A stretch of DNA of 64,000 nucleotides from JBDIAG01 sp047974565 (GCA_047974565.1 JBKECN010000096.1:62001-126000); one strand, 5' to 3'. Counted from the stretch's first letter, positions 24,165 to 33,947 are shown. Notes: a model not told the origin generated them from the sequence alone. Translations and numbers: made by a program.

Positions 24165-25112
24165 GTGAGCATTGCGTACGGATCGGGCGCCGCATACCAC
24201 CCCTACGACTCCTCCCCAGCCCCCAGGCAACCGGCTGGGGAAGCCTCGACCCCGGCGATGGTCATCGCTGCGCCGCTGGGGCCCACCGGTCGTCCCCTCC
24301 CGCAGTTCCCCACTCCGACACCGCTGGCCAGTCACGGCCCGGCCCGGGTGGTGTCGATGTGCAACCAGAAGGGTGGGGTGGGCAAGACCACGTCCACCAT
24401 CAGCCTGGGTGCCGCGCTTGCGGAGTACGGTCGCCGGGTCCTGCTGGTCGACTTCGATCCGCAGGGGGCCCTGTCCGTCGGGCTGGGGATGCATCCGCAC
24501 GACCTCGACCTCACCGTCTACAACGTCCTGCTCGACCGCGGGGTGGATGTGCGGGACGTCGTGCTGCCCACCGACATTCGCGGGCTGGACCTGCTGCCGG
24601 CCAACATCGACCTGTCTGCGGCCGAGGTGCAGCTGGTCGGGGAGGTCGCCCGCGAACAGGTTCTCAGCCGGGCTCTGCGTCCGGTGCTGGACGACTACGA
24701 CGTCATCCTCATCGACTGCCAGCCGAGCCTGGGCCTGCTCACGGTCAACGCACTCACCGCCAGTCACGGCGTGCTCATCCCGCTGGAGTGCGAGTACTTC
24801 GCCCTGCGCGGGGTTGCGATGCTGATGGAGACCATCGAGAAGGTCACCGACCGGCTCAATCCCGCGCTCGAACTCGACGGCATCCTGGCCACTATGTTCG
24901 ACTCGCGCACGCTCCACTCACGTGAGGTGGTCGAGCGCCTCGTCCAGGCCTTCGACGGCACGCTGCTGCACACGGTGATCGGGCGCACCGTGAAGTTCCC
25001 CGAAGCGTCGGTGATGGCTCAGCCGATCACGACGTTCGCGTCCGGGCACGCAGGCTCGGAGGCCTACCGCCAGTTGGCCAGGGAACTGGTCAGCCGCGGT
25101 CGGATGCCCTGA
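24165..25112 (+). CDS. parA: ParA/Soj-family ATPase
   Basis: 315 aa from GTG 24165 (an upstream GTG at 24078 would add a weak-looking extension). Deviant Walker A KGGVGKTTSTISLG near residue 69, switch I VDFDPQGALSVGLG, Walker B ILIDCQPSLGLLTVNAL. The N-terminal 55 residues are Pro/Ala-rich and disordered. In actinobacteria this gene lies with scpA/scpB and is distinct from the parAB pair near oriC; no parB follows here, so it is an orphan ParA that probably works with SMC-ScpAB or positions another cargo. Confidence 0.92.
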   Translation: MSIAYGSGAAYHPYDSSPAPRQPAGEASTPAMVIAAPLGPTGRPLPQFPTPTPLASHGPARVVSMCNQKGGVGKTTSTISLGAALAEYGRRVLLVDFDPQGALSVGLGMHPHDLDLTVYNVLLDRGVDVRDVVLPTDIRGLDLLPANIDLSAAEVQLVGEVAREQVLSRALRPVLDDYDVILIDCQPSLGLLTVNALTASHGVLIPLECEYFALRGVAMLMETIEKVTDRLNPALELDGILATMFDSRTLHSREVVERLVQAFDGTLLHTVIGRTVKFPEASVMAQPITTFASGHAGSEAYRQLARELVSRGRMP

Positions 25113-25280
25113 TCCGGGCGTTCGTCGGCGGCCGCCACCGCGCCCGCGGTGCAGTTCAGGTGCCAGGGACCGCGGTGCTCGTCCGCGAATCGACGGCGCC
25201 CGCACCGATGAGTGCGACGATGCGCTGCTCGCGCGCGTTGCGCGTCGCCGGGGATAGCTCGGGTGGGCGAGGATGACGTG

Positions 25281-26177
25281 GTGAGCACCCTGGACGAGCG
25301 TGCACCCGGTTCCCGGGGAGCCGGCGCGTTCGAGATCCACTTGGAGAACTTCGACGGCCCCTTCGACCTGCTGCTGTCGCTCATCGCCAAGCACAAACTG
25401 GACGTCACCGAGATCGCCCTGGCCGCCGTGACCGACGAGTTCGTCGCGCACATCCGCGCCATGGAGGAGAACTGGGACCTCGACCTGGCCAGCGACTTCC
25501 TCGTCGTGGCCGCCACCCTGCTCGACCTCAAGGCAGCCCGGCTGTTGCCGGCCACCGAGTTCGACGACCCGGAAGACCTCGCCCTGCTGGAGGCCCGTGA
25601 CCTGCTCTTCGCCCGGCTGTTGCAGTACCGCGCCTACAAGCAGGTGGCGGACTCCTTCGCCGATCGACTTGCGACCGTGGGGCGGGCGCACCCGCGTACC
25701 GCCGGCCTGGACCCGCACCTGGTGGACCTGCTGCCCGAACTCGTCTTCACGATCACCCCCGAGCAACTGGCAGAACTCGCGGCGCGGGCGTCGGTCCCCA
25801 AGCCGGAGCCCCCGGGGGTCGGCCTCGCGCACCTGCATGCGCCGGCGGTGTCGGTGGCCGAGCAGGCCGAACTGGTCAGCCGACGCCTTCGGACGCGCGG
25901 CAGCCTGGCCTTCCATGAACTGGTCGGGGACGCCGACTCCACGCTCGTCGTGGTCGCTCGGTTCCTGTCCCTGCTCGAACTCTTCCGGGCGGCCGTCATC
26001 GCCTTCGAGCAGGCCGAGGCGCTGGGCGAACTCGTCGTACGCTGGACCGGCCGGGACGACGAGGAACTGGTGCCAGTGGCCTCCGAGTTCGACGACGCTG
26101 ACGCCGCCGGCGGCGAAGCCGGACGCCGCGGCGCGGCTTCATCCACTTCATCCCACGTCGGCCGCCCGGCCGAGTAG
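25281..26177 (+). CDS. scpA: segregation and condensation protein ScpA
   Basis: 298 aa. Start chosen at GTG 25281, with GAGGATG about 10 bases before it; GTGs at 25212, 25263 and 25278 are also in frame. Kleisin N-terminus FEIHLENFDGPFDLLLSLIAKHKLDVTEIAL, and the C-terminal winged helix VVARFLSLLELFRAAVIAFEQ that binds the SMC head. It bridges the SMC dimer in the condensin complex with ScpB. Followed closely by scpB. Confidence 0.94.
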   Translation: MSTLDERAPGSRGAGAFEIHLENFDGPFDLLLSLIAKHKLDVTEIALAAVTDEFVAHIRAMEENWDLDLASDFLVVAATLLDLKAARLLPATEFDDPEDLALLEARDLLFARLLQYRAYKQVADSFADRLATVGRAHPRTAGLDPHLVDLLPELVFTITPEQLAELAARASVPKPEPPGVGLAHLHAPAVSVAEQAELVSRRLRTRGSLAFHELVGDADSTLVVVARFLSLLELFRAAVIAFEQAEALGELVVRWTGRDDEELVPVASEFDDADAAGGEAGRRGAASSTSSHVGRPAE

Positions 26178-26195
26178 AGCGACCACGGAGTACGT

Positions 26196-27089
26196 GTGAC
26201 AGACAGCGACGATAACTCTAACCTTCATGTAGACGGTGAGACTTCACGAGAGGGGACCGACGGCAGGGGCCATGCGGACACCGCACCGGCGGGTCAGGTG
26301 CCGTCCCCCGAGTCGAGCGAGGCTGCGTCGAGCGAGGCTGCGTCGAGCGTGGCGCCAGCGGGGGACCTGGCGTTGCAGGACCCGGCAACGACGGCACCAG
26401 CGGAGTCGTCAACGGCAGGCCCACAGACGGATACCGATCCGCCCGATGTGCTCGACTCACCGCCTGGGGGAGAGAGGCAGTCCGCAACCGAGTCCGAGGA
26501 TGAAGCCGACGTCGATGAGGGGCTCGATCTCGACGACGTACCCGGCGGCGCCCGGGCGGTCCTGGAGGGCATCCTCATGGTGGTCGAGGAGCCGGTCAGC
26601 GAGGTGAGAATCGCCACCGCGATGCGTCTGCCGGTCCGTGCCGTGCGTGACCTGCTGGAGGCGCTGGTGGCTGACTATGCCGGGGCCGACCGGGGTTTCG
26701 AACTGCGTGCGGTGGCCGGCGGCTGGCGGCTGTACAGTCGAGCGGACCTGGCGCCGGTGGTGCAGCGCTTCGTGCTCGACGGCCAGACCGCGAAACTCAG
26801 TGCCGCAGCTTTGGAGACTCTTGCCGTGATCGCCTACCGCCAGCCCGTCAGCCGGGCTCGGATCGCCGCCGTTCGCGGTGTCAGCGTCGACGGGGTGGTG
26901 CGGACCCTCACCACGCGCGGACTCATCGAGGAGGCCGGGGTGGACGAGCAGAGCGGAGCGATCCTCTATCAGACCACGTTGACATTTCTGGAGCGGATGG
27001 GCCTGTCCAGCCTGGACGACCTGCCAGCCCTCGCGCCGTATCTGCCCGACGCCGACGTCCTGGACGAGTTGTCGGAGGTGTTGTCGTGA
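26196..27089 (+). CDS. scpB: segregation and condensation protein ScpB with long acidic N-terminal tail
   Basis: 297 aa, GTG start. The folded part begins near residue 110 (ARAVLEGILMVVEEPVSE) and carries both winged helices (LETLAVIAYRQPVSRARIAAVRGV is diagnostic), binding ScpA in the condensin complex. The first 105 residues are acidic, Ser/Ala/Pro-rich and include a short repeat (SSEAASSEAASS), longer than in most homologues. It overlaps the next gene by GTGA. Part of parA-scpA-scpB-rluB-type operon. Confidence 0.94.
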   Translation: MTDSDDNSNLHVDGETSREGTDGRGHADTAPAGQVPSPESSEAASSEAASSVAPAGDLALQDPATTAPAESSTAGPQTDTDPPDVLDSPPGGERQSATESEDEADVDEGLDLDDVPGGARAVLEGILMVVEEPVSEVRIATAMRLPVRAVRDLLEALVADYAGADRGFELRAVAGGWRLYSRADLAPVVQRFVLDGQTAKLSAAALETLAVIAYRQPVSRARIAAVRGVSVDGVVRTLTTRGLIEEAGVDEQSGAILYQTTLTFLERMGLSSLDDLPALAPYLPDADVLDELSEVLS

Positions 27090-28111
27090 GCCCGCGCGGG
27101 CGCACCCCCGGGGGCTCAGGGGAGTCCGGTCGCAGGTCGTCCCGCGGCGGATCGGGCGCCGGCTCAGGGCGTTCCGGGCCACCTCGCGGGTCGGGTCAAC
27201 CAGCCGCGCGAAACCAGGCGGGAGCAGCCCGCGGCGATGACGCCGGGTCCGGTCGTGGCCCGCGCACCGGCCGGGGAGCAGGGGGGAAGGCGGGTGCCAA
27301 GCGGGTCACCGCCAACCGCGCCCCGCGCCCCACTCGCCGCCAACGCGCGGCCGCGGGGGACGCCCTCGCCCCCGATGTGCATGTCCCCGACGGGGTCCGG
27401 CTGCAGAAGGTGCTCTCCCAGGCCGGAGTGGCCTCCCGCAGAGCCTGCGAGCAGTTGATCGCCGAGGGACGGGTCACCGTCGACGGCGTCGTGGTCCGCG
27501 AGCTGGGAGTCCGGATCGACCCGGACCGGTCGGTCCTTCATGTGGACGGAATCCGGGTGCAGCTCGACAGCAGCCGGGTCTACCTCGCGTTGAACAAGCC
27601 CGAGGGCATCGTGTGCACCCTGCGCGATCCGCAGGGACGGCCGTGCGTGGGGGACATCATCGAGGCCCGCACCGACCGGCTCTTCCATGTCGGCCGGCTG
27701 GACACCGAGACCGAAGGCCTGCTGCTGCTCACCAACGATGGGGAACTGGCCCACCGGCTCGCCCACCCCGCGTACGAGGTGCCCAAGGTGTACCTGGCCG
27801 AGATCCCCGCCCCGGTGCCCCGCGGCCTGGGCCGTCAGCTGCGCGACGGAGTCGAACTGGACGACGGGCCGGCCCGAGTGGACTCGTTCAAGCTGGTGGA
27901 CTCTCGTCCCGGCAAGGCGCTGGTCGAGGTCGTCCTGCACGAAGGACGCAACAGGATCGTGCGACGGCTGATGGACGAGGTGGGACATCCGGTCAGTCGG
28001 CTCGTGCGGGTGCAGGTCGGCCCGATCCTGCTCGGAGACCTGACCCCGGGCCGTACCCGGACGCTGACCCGCGACGAGGTGGGCGAACTGATGCGCCTGG
28101 TGGAGCTGTAG
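27086..28111 (+). CDS. ribosomal pseudouridine synthase, RsuA/RluB family
   Basis: 341 aa, GTG overlapping the scpB stop. An S4 RNA-binding domain (VRLQKVLSQAGVASRRACEQL) near 105-160 precedes the catalytic domain with GRLDTETEGLLLLTNDG, where the Asp is the nucleophile, and EGRNRIVRRLMDEVGH. The first 95 residues are Arg/Gly/Ser-rich and basic, probably RNA-binding and disordered. Family members make single pseudouridines in 16S (RsuA) or 23S (RluB) rRNA; context next to scpB fits RluB, not proven. Confidence 0.92.
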   Translation: MSPRGRTPGGSGESGRRSSRGGSGAGSGRSGPPRGSGQPAARNQAGAARGDDAGSGRGPRTGRGAGGKAGAKRVTANRAPRPTRRQRAAAGDALAPDVHVPDGVRLQKVLSQAGVASRRACEQLIAEGRVTVDGVVVRELGVRIDPDRSVLHVDGIRVQLDSSRVYLALNKPEGIVCTLRDPQGRPCVGDIIEARTDRLFHVGRLDTETEGLLLLTNDGELAHRLAHPAYEVPKVYLAEIPAPVPRGLGRQLRDGVELDDGPARVDSFKLVDSRPGKALVEVVLHEGRNRIVRRLMDEVGHPVSRLVRVQVGPILLGDLTPGRTRTLTRDEVGELMRLVEL

Positions 28112-28306
28112 CGACTGCCGCCAGCGGGTGGGACGCGTCACATCCCGACGCGTTCTGCGCAGTTGCGGCGGACCTGCGGACCCAGATTCCTCAATCGGTC
28201 CGCCAGACACGGCCACCATGCAGCCTGCCTGTAACGTCGATCTGATTGAGTTGCGTTGGACACTGCCGGCGCCCCGCGCCGGTGCACTCTCACCAGGAGA
28301 CGGCAG

Positions 28307-29845
28307 ATGCGTATCGGAGTACCAGCGGAGTCCCGGCCGGGGGAGACCCTGGTCGCGGCCACCCCGAAGACCGTCGGACAGCTCGTGGGGTTGGGCTACG
28401 ACGTCGTCGTCGAGTCCGGGGCGGGAGCCAAGGCGTCGTACCCAGACGCGGCTTTTGCCGAGGCGGGCGCCCAGATCGGTTCTCCCGAGGAGGCCTGGCG
28501 CGCCGATCTTGTGCTCAAAGTCCGCAGCCCCACTGACGAGGAGATCGCCCGGCTGCGTCCGGGGCAGACCCTCGCCGCGCTGCTGCAGCCCGCGCTCAAC
28601 CCCGAGGTTCTGGACAAGTTGCGCGAGGCGGGCGTCACCGCGCTGGCCATGGACGCGGTGCCTCGCATCTCCAGGGCGCAGTCCATGGACGTGCTGTCCT
28701 CCCAGGCCAACCTCGCCGGTTACCGGGCGGTCATCGAGGCCGCCCACGAGTTCGGCGGCCTGTTCACCGGCCAGGTGACCGCTGCCGGCAAGATGCCCCC
28801 GGCCCGGGTCTTCGTCATCGGTGCCGGCGTCGCCGGCCTGGCTGCGATCGGCGCGGCCAACTCGCTGGGAGCCATCGTCAGGGCCTACGACGTACGGCCC
28901 GAGGTTGCCGAGCAGGTCGAGTCGATGGGTGCCGAGTTCGTCCGGGTCGAGGGCGCGGAGCAGGAGGTCAGTGCCGACGGCTATGCCAAGGAGATGACTC
29001 CCGAGCAGCAGGAACTCGTCCTGGCGATGTACGCCGACGAGGCAGCCCAGTCCGACATCGTCGTCACCACCGCGCTCATCCCGGGACGCCCGGCGCCGCA
29101 ACTGCTCTCGGCCGAGGCGGTGGCTGCGATGAAGCCGGGCAGCGTCATCGTCGACATGGCCGCCGCCAACGGCGGCAACGTCGAGCCGAGCCGCGCGGAC
29201 GAACTGGTGCTCACCCCGAACGGGGTCAAGGTGCTCGGCTGGACCGATCTGGCCGGTCGCCTGCCCACCCAGGCATCGCAGTTGTACGGCACCAACCTGG
29301 TCAACCTGCTCAAACTCACCACCCCGAACAAGGACGGGCACCTCACCCTCGACTTCGAGGACCCGGTGCAGCGCAGCATCACCGTCACCCACGGCGGCGA
29401 CCTGTTGTGGCCGCCGCCCCCGGTCACCGTCTCGGCGGCACCCGCGCCGGCCCCAGCCCCGGCGCCTGAACCGTTACCCGAGAAGGAGAAACGACCACCC
29501 AACCCGGTGCTTCGAGGGGTGGTGATGGTCGTGCTCGCCGGATTGTTCCTGTGGATGTCGGCCGTCTCACCGGCGGGCTTCCTCGGACACCTGACCGTTT
29601 TCGTCCTCGCGGTCGTCGTGGGCTACTACGTCATCTGGAACGTGGTGCCCGCCCTGCACACCCCGTTGATGGCAGAGACGAATGCCATCTCCGGCATCAT
29701 CCTGGTCGGTGCCCTGCTCCAGGTCGGGGATTCCAACACTGTCGTCACGGTGATCTCGTTCATCGCCATCGTCGTCGCGAGCATCAACATCTTCGGTGGC
29801 TTCCTGGTGGCCAACCGGATGCTCGCCATGTTCCGGAAGGACTGA
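28307..29845 (+). CDS. pntA: NAD(P) transhydrogenase subunit alpha (PntA)
   Basis: 512 aa from ATG 28307 with AGGAGA 8 bases upstream. The proton-translocating transhydrogenase exchanges hydride between NADH and NADP. Residues 1-380 form domain I (RIGVPAESRPGETLVAATP; VIGAGVAGLAAIGAANSLGA for NAD; RVFVIGAG). After a Pro/Ala linker, three to four membrane helices start at about 405 (VVMVVLAGLFLWMSAV). The E. coli type fused alpha subunit (510 aa), not the split alpha1/alpha2 type. One base separates it from pntB. Confidence 0.95.
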   Translation: MRIGVPAESRPGETLVAATPKTVGQLVGLGYDVVVESGAGAKASYPDAAFAEAGAQIGSPEEAWRADLVLKVRSPTDEEIARLRPGQTLAALLQPALNPEVLDKLREAGVTALAMDAVPRISRAQSMDVLSSQANLAGYRAVIEAAHEFGGLFTGQVTAAGKMPPARVFVIGAGVAGLAAIGAANSLGAIVRAYDVRPEVAEQVESMGAEFVRVEGAEQEVSADGYAKEMTPEQQELVLAMYADEAAQSDIVVTTALIPGRPAPQLLSAEAVAAMKPGSVIVDMAAANGGNVEPSRADELVLTPNGVKVLGWTDLAGRLPTQASQLYGTNLVNLLKLTTPNKDGHLTLDFEDPVQRSITVTHGGDLLWPPPPVTVSAAPAPAPAPAPEPLPEKEKRPPNPVLRGVVMVVLAGLFLWMSAVSPAGFLGHLTVFVLAVVVGYYVIWNVVPALHTPLMAETNAISGIILVGALLQVGDSNTVVTVISFIAIVVASINIFGGFLVANRMLAMFRKD

Positions 29846-29846
29846 C

Positions 29847-31241
29847 ATGGCCACTCCCTCACTCGTTCTCGGCGCCTACATCATCTCCGGGCTGCTGTTC
29901 ATCATGAGTCTGGCCGGTCTGGCCCGTCATGAGACCGCCCGCCGGGGCAGCATCGCCGGCCTGTCCGGGATGGCGTTGGCCCTGGTGGCCACCATCGGCC
30001 TGGCGATTCGCGCCCCAGAGCGCGGCACCACGACCACCCTCATCCTCATCGTCGTGGCGATGAGCATCGGTGGAGTCATCGGAGCCTGGCGGGCCAAGGT
30101 CGTGCAGATGACCCAGATGCCTGAACTGGTCGCCATGCTGCACTCGTTCGTCGGTCTGGCCGCAGTGCTCGTCGGTTTCAACTCATACCTGGAGCCGATG
30201 GCCGGGGAAACCGGCGAGACCGTGCACCTCGTCGAGGTCTTCCTCGGGGTGTTCATCGGTGCCATCACCTTCACCGGGTCGATCATCGCCTTCCTCAAAC
30301 TGTCGGCGCGGATGAAGTCCTCACCGCTGATGCTGCCGGCCCGGCACTGGCTGAACCTGGCCATCGTGGTGGCCAGCACCGTGCTGCTGGTGGTCTTCGT
30401 GGCCTGGCACAGCATCTGGCCGCTGCTGGCGATGACCGTGCTGGCATTGCTGCTGGGTCTGCACCTGGTTGCCTCGATCGGCGGCGGTGACATGCCCGTC
30501 GTGGTCTCGATGCTCAACTCCTACAGCGGATGGGCCGCAGCCGCGGCCGGCTTCATGCTGAGCAACGACCTGCTCATCATCACCGGCGCGCTGGTCGGCT
30601 CCTCCGGTGCGATCCTGAGCTACATCATGTGCCGGGCGATGAACCGGTCCTTCATCTCGGTGATCGCCGGCGGCTTCGGCAGCGACGCCGGAGTGGTCGC
30701 CTCCGGAGACGAAGAGACCGGTACCCACACCGAGATCGACGCGGCCAGCGCCGCCGAACTGCTCAAGGACGCGTCCTCGGTGATCATCACCCCGGGCTAC
30801 GGCATGGCCGTCGCCCACGCCCAGGGTCCGGTGGCCGAACTCACCTCTGCGCTGCGTGCCAAGGGCGTGGACGTGCGGTTCGGGATCCACCCGGTGGCCG
30901 GCCGCCTGCCCGGGCACATGAACGTATTGCTGGCCGAGGCGAAGGTGCCCTACGACATCGTCCTGGAGATGGACGAGATCAACGAGGACTTCTCCGACAC
31001 CGACGTGGTGCTGGTGATCGGCGCCAACGACACCGTCAACCCGGCCGCCACCAAGCCCGGCAGCCCGATCGCCGGAATGCCGGTGCTCGAGGTGTGGAAC
31101 GCCAAGAACGTCATCGTGTTCAAGCGATCCATGGCCACCGGATACGCCGGGGTGCAGAACCCGCTGTTCTTCAACGAGAACAGCCGGATGCTCTTCGGGG
31201 ACGCCAAGGAGCGGGTCTCGGACATCATCAAGGCGCTGTGA
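29847..31241 (+). CDS. pntB: NAD(P) transhydrogenase subunit beta (PntB)
   Basis: 464 aa, ATG 29847 directly after the pntA stop. Eight to nine membrane helices occupy residues 1-265 and form the proton channel; the C-terminal domain III binds NADP (SSVIITPGYGMAVAHAQGP; NDTVNPAATKPGSPIAGMPVLEV). Together with PntA it uses the proton gradient to make NADPH. A hairpin at 31248-31281 can end the operon. Confidence 0.96.
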   Translation: MATPSLVLGAYIISGLLFIMSLAGLARHETARRGSIAGLSGMALALVATIGLAIRAPERGTTTTLILIVVAMSIGGVIGAWRAKVVQMTQMPELVAMLHSFVGLAAVLVGFNSYLEPMAGETGETVHLVEVFLGVFIGAITFTGSIIAFLKLSARMKSSPLMLPARHWLNLAIVVASTVLLVVFVAWHSIWPLLAMTVLALLLGLHLVASIGGGDMPVVVSMLNSYSGWAAAAAGFMLSNDLLIITGALVGSSGAILSYIMCRAMNRSFISVIAGGFGSDAGVVASGDEETGTHTEIDAASAAELLKDASSVIITPGYGMAVAHAQGPVAELTSALRAKGVDVRFGIHPVAGRLPGHMNVLLAEAKVPYDIVLEMDEINEDFSDTDVVLVIGANDTVNPAATKPGSPIAGMPVLEVWNAKNVIVFKRSMATGYAGVQNPLFFNENSRMLFGDAKERVSDIIKAL

Positions 31242-31247
31242 TCCCTT

Positions 31248-31281
31248 CCCGTGGCAGGCCTGGCCTCGGGCCGGCCACGGG
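31248..31281 (+). terminator. candidate terminator after pntAB
   Basis: Inverted arms CCCGTGGC (31248-31255) and GCCACGGG (31274-31281) with a GC-rich loop that can pair further. No T-run follows, as is common in actinobacteria. Confidence 0.5.
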
Positions 31282-31681
31282 TGGCGTGGGCGGCTTCGGC
31301 CGGGCCCGGGCAGGCTGTGAGGGCACCATCGCGTGCGTGGCTGCCCGGCTTGCTTGGGCTTCGGCCAGGCGGCTGACAAAGGGCGTCCTTGCGGTGTGAA
31401 CTGACCTGAATCGCGTGGGCGGGTGATCGATGCCACACGGCCTGTGCCGCCTGCCCAATCTCCTGCTTCGTCGCCACCTCGATCGAATGTGATTGGCGTT
31501 GAACGGGTTTGCTCTGGCGGATGTCGAGTTGGTCGGGTGCTAAGAGTGCTTGACGTACCAAGCACACGTATGGCATGCTTAACGCATCGGTTCGCACGAG
31601 ATCGCCGAAAGCGGTCCGGGAGCCGACTTAAAGTCACCAGCTGATCTGGTCCATATCCGCACCACACAAAGGAGTTGCATC
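31282..31681. other. intergenic stretch upstream of the phasin-like gene
   Basis: Non-coding by inspection. It contains an inverted repeat GTGCTTG (31546-31552) and CAAGCAC (31559-31565) around a possible -35-like TTGACG, which may form part of the promoter or operator of the next gene. Confidence 0.45.
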
Positions 31682-32095
31682 ATGTCGCAGTTCACCGATT
31701 TCGCCACCGCGCTGACCAGCCGTCAGGTCGAGTTCGTCAAGCAGGGTCAGGACGTCGTCCTCAAGGCCGTCAAGACCGTCGTGGACGCCACCCCCTCGGT
31801 GCCCGAGAACGCCGCCGCCGCTTTCGCCGCCAGCCTGGCCGCCAGCCAGGTCGAGGTCGCCAAGAAGGGCCAGGACGCCTTCTTCACCACCGTCGACAGC
31901 GTGATCAACTCCGTTCCCGCCCTGCCGTCGGTCGACCTGCCCGAGCAGGTCACCGACGCCGTCAAGCCGGCCGTGGACTTCTTCGGCTCCACCGACGAGC
32001 TCAAGGGCTACGCCATCGAGACCTCCCACGCCTGGGCCGAGCTCACCCGCGAGTTCACCGACAAGCTCGTCGCCGAGCTTCACGTCAAGGCCTGA
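31682..32095 (+). CDS. phasin-like small helical protein with internal duplication
   Basis: 137 aa with an excellent AAAGGAG ribosome site. Alanine/valine-rich, predicted all-helical and amphipathic. Residues 13-42 and 54-83 are an obvious internal repeat: RQVEFVKQGQDVVLKAV aligns with SQVEVAKKGQDAFFTTV, each followed by a Pro-containing VDATPSVP or INSVPALP turn. The composition resembles phasins (polyester granule coat) and the helical part of heparin-binding haemagglutinin. No PHA synthase or depolymerase gene is in the window. The strong ribosome site, strict codon use and following terminator suggest high expression. Confidence 0.65.
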   Translation: MSQFTDFATALTSRQVEFVKQGQDVVLKAVKTVVDATPSVPENAAAAFAASLAASQVEVAKKGQDAFFTTVDSVINSVPALPSVDLPEQVTDAVKPAVDFFGSTDELKGYAIETSHAWAELTREFTDKLVAELHVKA

Positions 32096-32180
32096 TGTCA
32101 CAGGCCGCGTAGCGGCATCGGGTTCAGCGCGCTGAGATTCAGCGAGCCGACCTGACTCCCGTGGCCGCAAGCCACCGCGC

Positions 32181-32214
32181 AGGCGGCGTCGACCGAAACC
32201 GGTCGACCCCGCCT
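32181..32214 (+). terminator. strong hairpin after the phasin-like gene
   Basis: Inner stem GTCGACCG (32188-32195) with CGGTCGAC (32200-32207), loop of four; outer stem AGGCGG (32181-32186) with CCGCCT (32209-32214), separated by one C-C mismatch. It is followed by TGTGTG rather than a T-run. Confidence 0.75.
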
Positions 32215-32599
32215 GTGTGCTGTGCCCGGATGTGGGCGGGTCCGGCACGGGCCCTCGGACACCCGGGTACCCAACGCGGATGAATCGCCCGATCAGCCGG
32301 GCGTCTGGTCCACATGTGGGGGCGCCATGGATAGCCCCGCGCACAGAACAGGCTGTGCGACCGCTAGCTGGAGCCGAACTCCAACTCCTGGCTCTACAGC
32401 CTGTTTTGTGCGCGCGCTCGGCCCGCGACTGCGGCGTCCTGCTCTGCCTGCCGGGCTCTTCGGGTGGTTCGCCAGGCCTGTGGCTGCCCGGTGCGCCGCT
32501 CGCCTCGACGCTTTGTCGGGCGTGCGCACCGCAGAGCGTGGGCTACCGTGTCGCTGACCCGGGACCCAGGCCCGGGGCCGTCCAGGGAATGGAGCTTCG
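32215..32599. other. intergenic stretch before tyrA
   Basis: About 385 bases with no gene I can support. Open frames on both strands here have no recognisable domain. A near-palindromic pair CACAGAACAGGCTGTG lies at about 32342-32357 (CACAG and CTGTG) and may be an operator or transcript hairpin. Confidence 0.4.
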
Positions 32600-33694
32600 G
32601 TGTCGCGTGCGGCCGTCGATTCGGTACTCATCGTCGGAACCGGGCTGCTGGGGGCCAGTGCCGGCCTGGCGCTGCGCGCCCTTGAGGTGGACGTGGCGCT
32701 GTCGGATCTGTCGCCCACCGCACAGGCACTGGCCCGCGATCTCGGGGCAGGCCGGGTGGCAGGCGAGAACGAGGATCCTGATCTCGTCATGGTCTGCGCC
32801 CCACCGGACGTCGTCGCCGGGTTGGTGGCCAATGCCCTGGGAAGGTACCCGAACGCCCTGGTCACCGATGTGGCCAGCGTGAAATCCATCCTCGCGGCCG
32901 AGTTGGAGACCGCCGGCGCCGACCTGACCCGCTACGTGGGTGGGCACCCGATGGCCGGCCGGGAGCGCAGTGGTGCCATTGCGGCGCGCGGGGACCTGTT
33001 CCTCGGGCGGCCCTGGGTCCTGACCCCCGGTCCGTCGACCGTCAGCGCGCACGTGCAGCGGATGCGGGCGCTCGCCTCGGACCTGGGGGCGGTGCCGATC
33101 GTCATGGACGCCGCCGAGCACGACGCGGCCGTCGCCCGGATCTCTCACGTCCCCCAGCTCGCGGCCACCTTGGTCGCCGCACGGCTGGCCGACACCGCGG
33201 ACGATGCCGTCGGCCTGGCCGGGCAGGGTCTGCGCGACGTCACCCGGGTGGCGGGCAGCGACCCGGGGCTGTGGGTGCAGATCCTCAGTGGCAATCCGGG
33301 CCCGGTCGCCCACGTGTTGCACGGTCTGCGTCAGGACCTGGATCTGGTGATCGACGCACTCGAGCGCCTCGATTCGGACCATCACGCGGTCGGCGCGAGG
33401 GCCGACCTCGCCCGGGCGTTCGACGCCGGCAACCGTGGCTATGCCCGGATCCCCGGCAAGCACGGCACCGCTCCCACCCCGCTGCAGGTGGTCACCGTGC
33501 AGGTGCCGGACCGTCCCGGTGAGATCTCCAAGGTGTTGCAGGTGATGGGCGAGGCGGGGATCAACCTGGAAGACCTGCGGATCGAGCATGTCCCGGGCCG
33601 GCTGGTGGGCCTGGCCGAGATCTCGGTGCTCCCGGCGTCGCGTGAGCGCCTGGAGGAGGTTCTGCGGGCCAGCGGATGGCAGTTGGCCGGATAG
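32600..33694 (+). CDS. tyrA: prephenate dehydrogenase TyrA with ACT domain
   Basis: 364 aa, GTG start with GGAG 8 bases before. Converts prephenate to 4-hydroxyphenylpyruvate for tyrosine synthesis using NAD. NAD site VLIVGTGLLGASAGLAL near residue 9, conserved GGHPMAGRERSG near 113, and a C-terminal ACT regulatory domain from about 293 (VTVQVPDRPGEISKVLQVMG), expected to sense tyrosine. Placed before cmk and der, as in many actinobacteria. Confidence 0.93.
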   Translation: MSRAAVDSVLIVGTGLLGASAGLALRALEVDVALSDLSPTAQALARDLGAGRVAGENEDPDLVMVCAPPDVVAGLVANALGRYPNALVTDVASVKSILAAELETAGADLTRYVGGHPMAGRERSGAIAARGDLFLGRPWVLTPGPSTVSAHVQRMRALASDLGAVPIVMDAAEHDAAVARISHVPQLAATLVAARLADTADDAVGLAGQGLRDVTRVAGSDPGLWVQILSGNPGPVAHVLHGLRQDLDLVIDALERLDSDHHAVGARADLARAFDAGNRGYARIPGKHGTAPTPLQVVTVQVPDRPGEISKVLQVMGEAGINLEDLRIEHVPGRLVGLAEISVLPASRERLEEVLRASGWQLAG

Positions 33695-33947
33695 GCTGTG
33701 CGCCGCGGCACGTACCGGGCTCGGCCCACGTGCAGCCACGGCCCGGGTGATGGCTCGAGCTCGGCGCAGGCAGTGCCCAGTCCCGACGAGGTGCGGGCCG
33801 GGCGGCGGCTTGGCCGAGCCGAAGCGATGGACCTGGTCCATCCAGGAATGGATCCCAGTTCGGTCGAGAGCTGTTGCGAGACAGTGTGGTTCGGCAAGAC
33901 ACGGTAGGACGACGGCCCCGGGCCGCAGCGAGAAGGAGGAGGCGTAG

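Noticed and set aside
33698..33907. 69-aa open frame between tyrA and cmk
   Set aside because: No recognisable domain, weak start context; more likely leader or promoter sequence of cmk.
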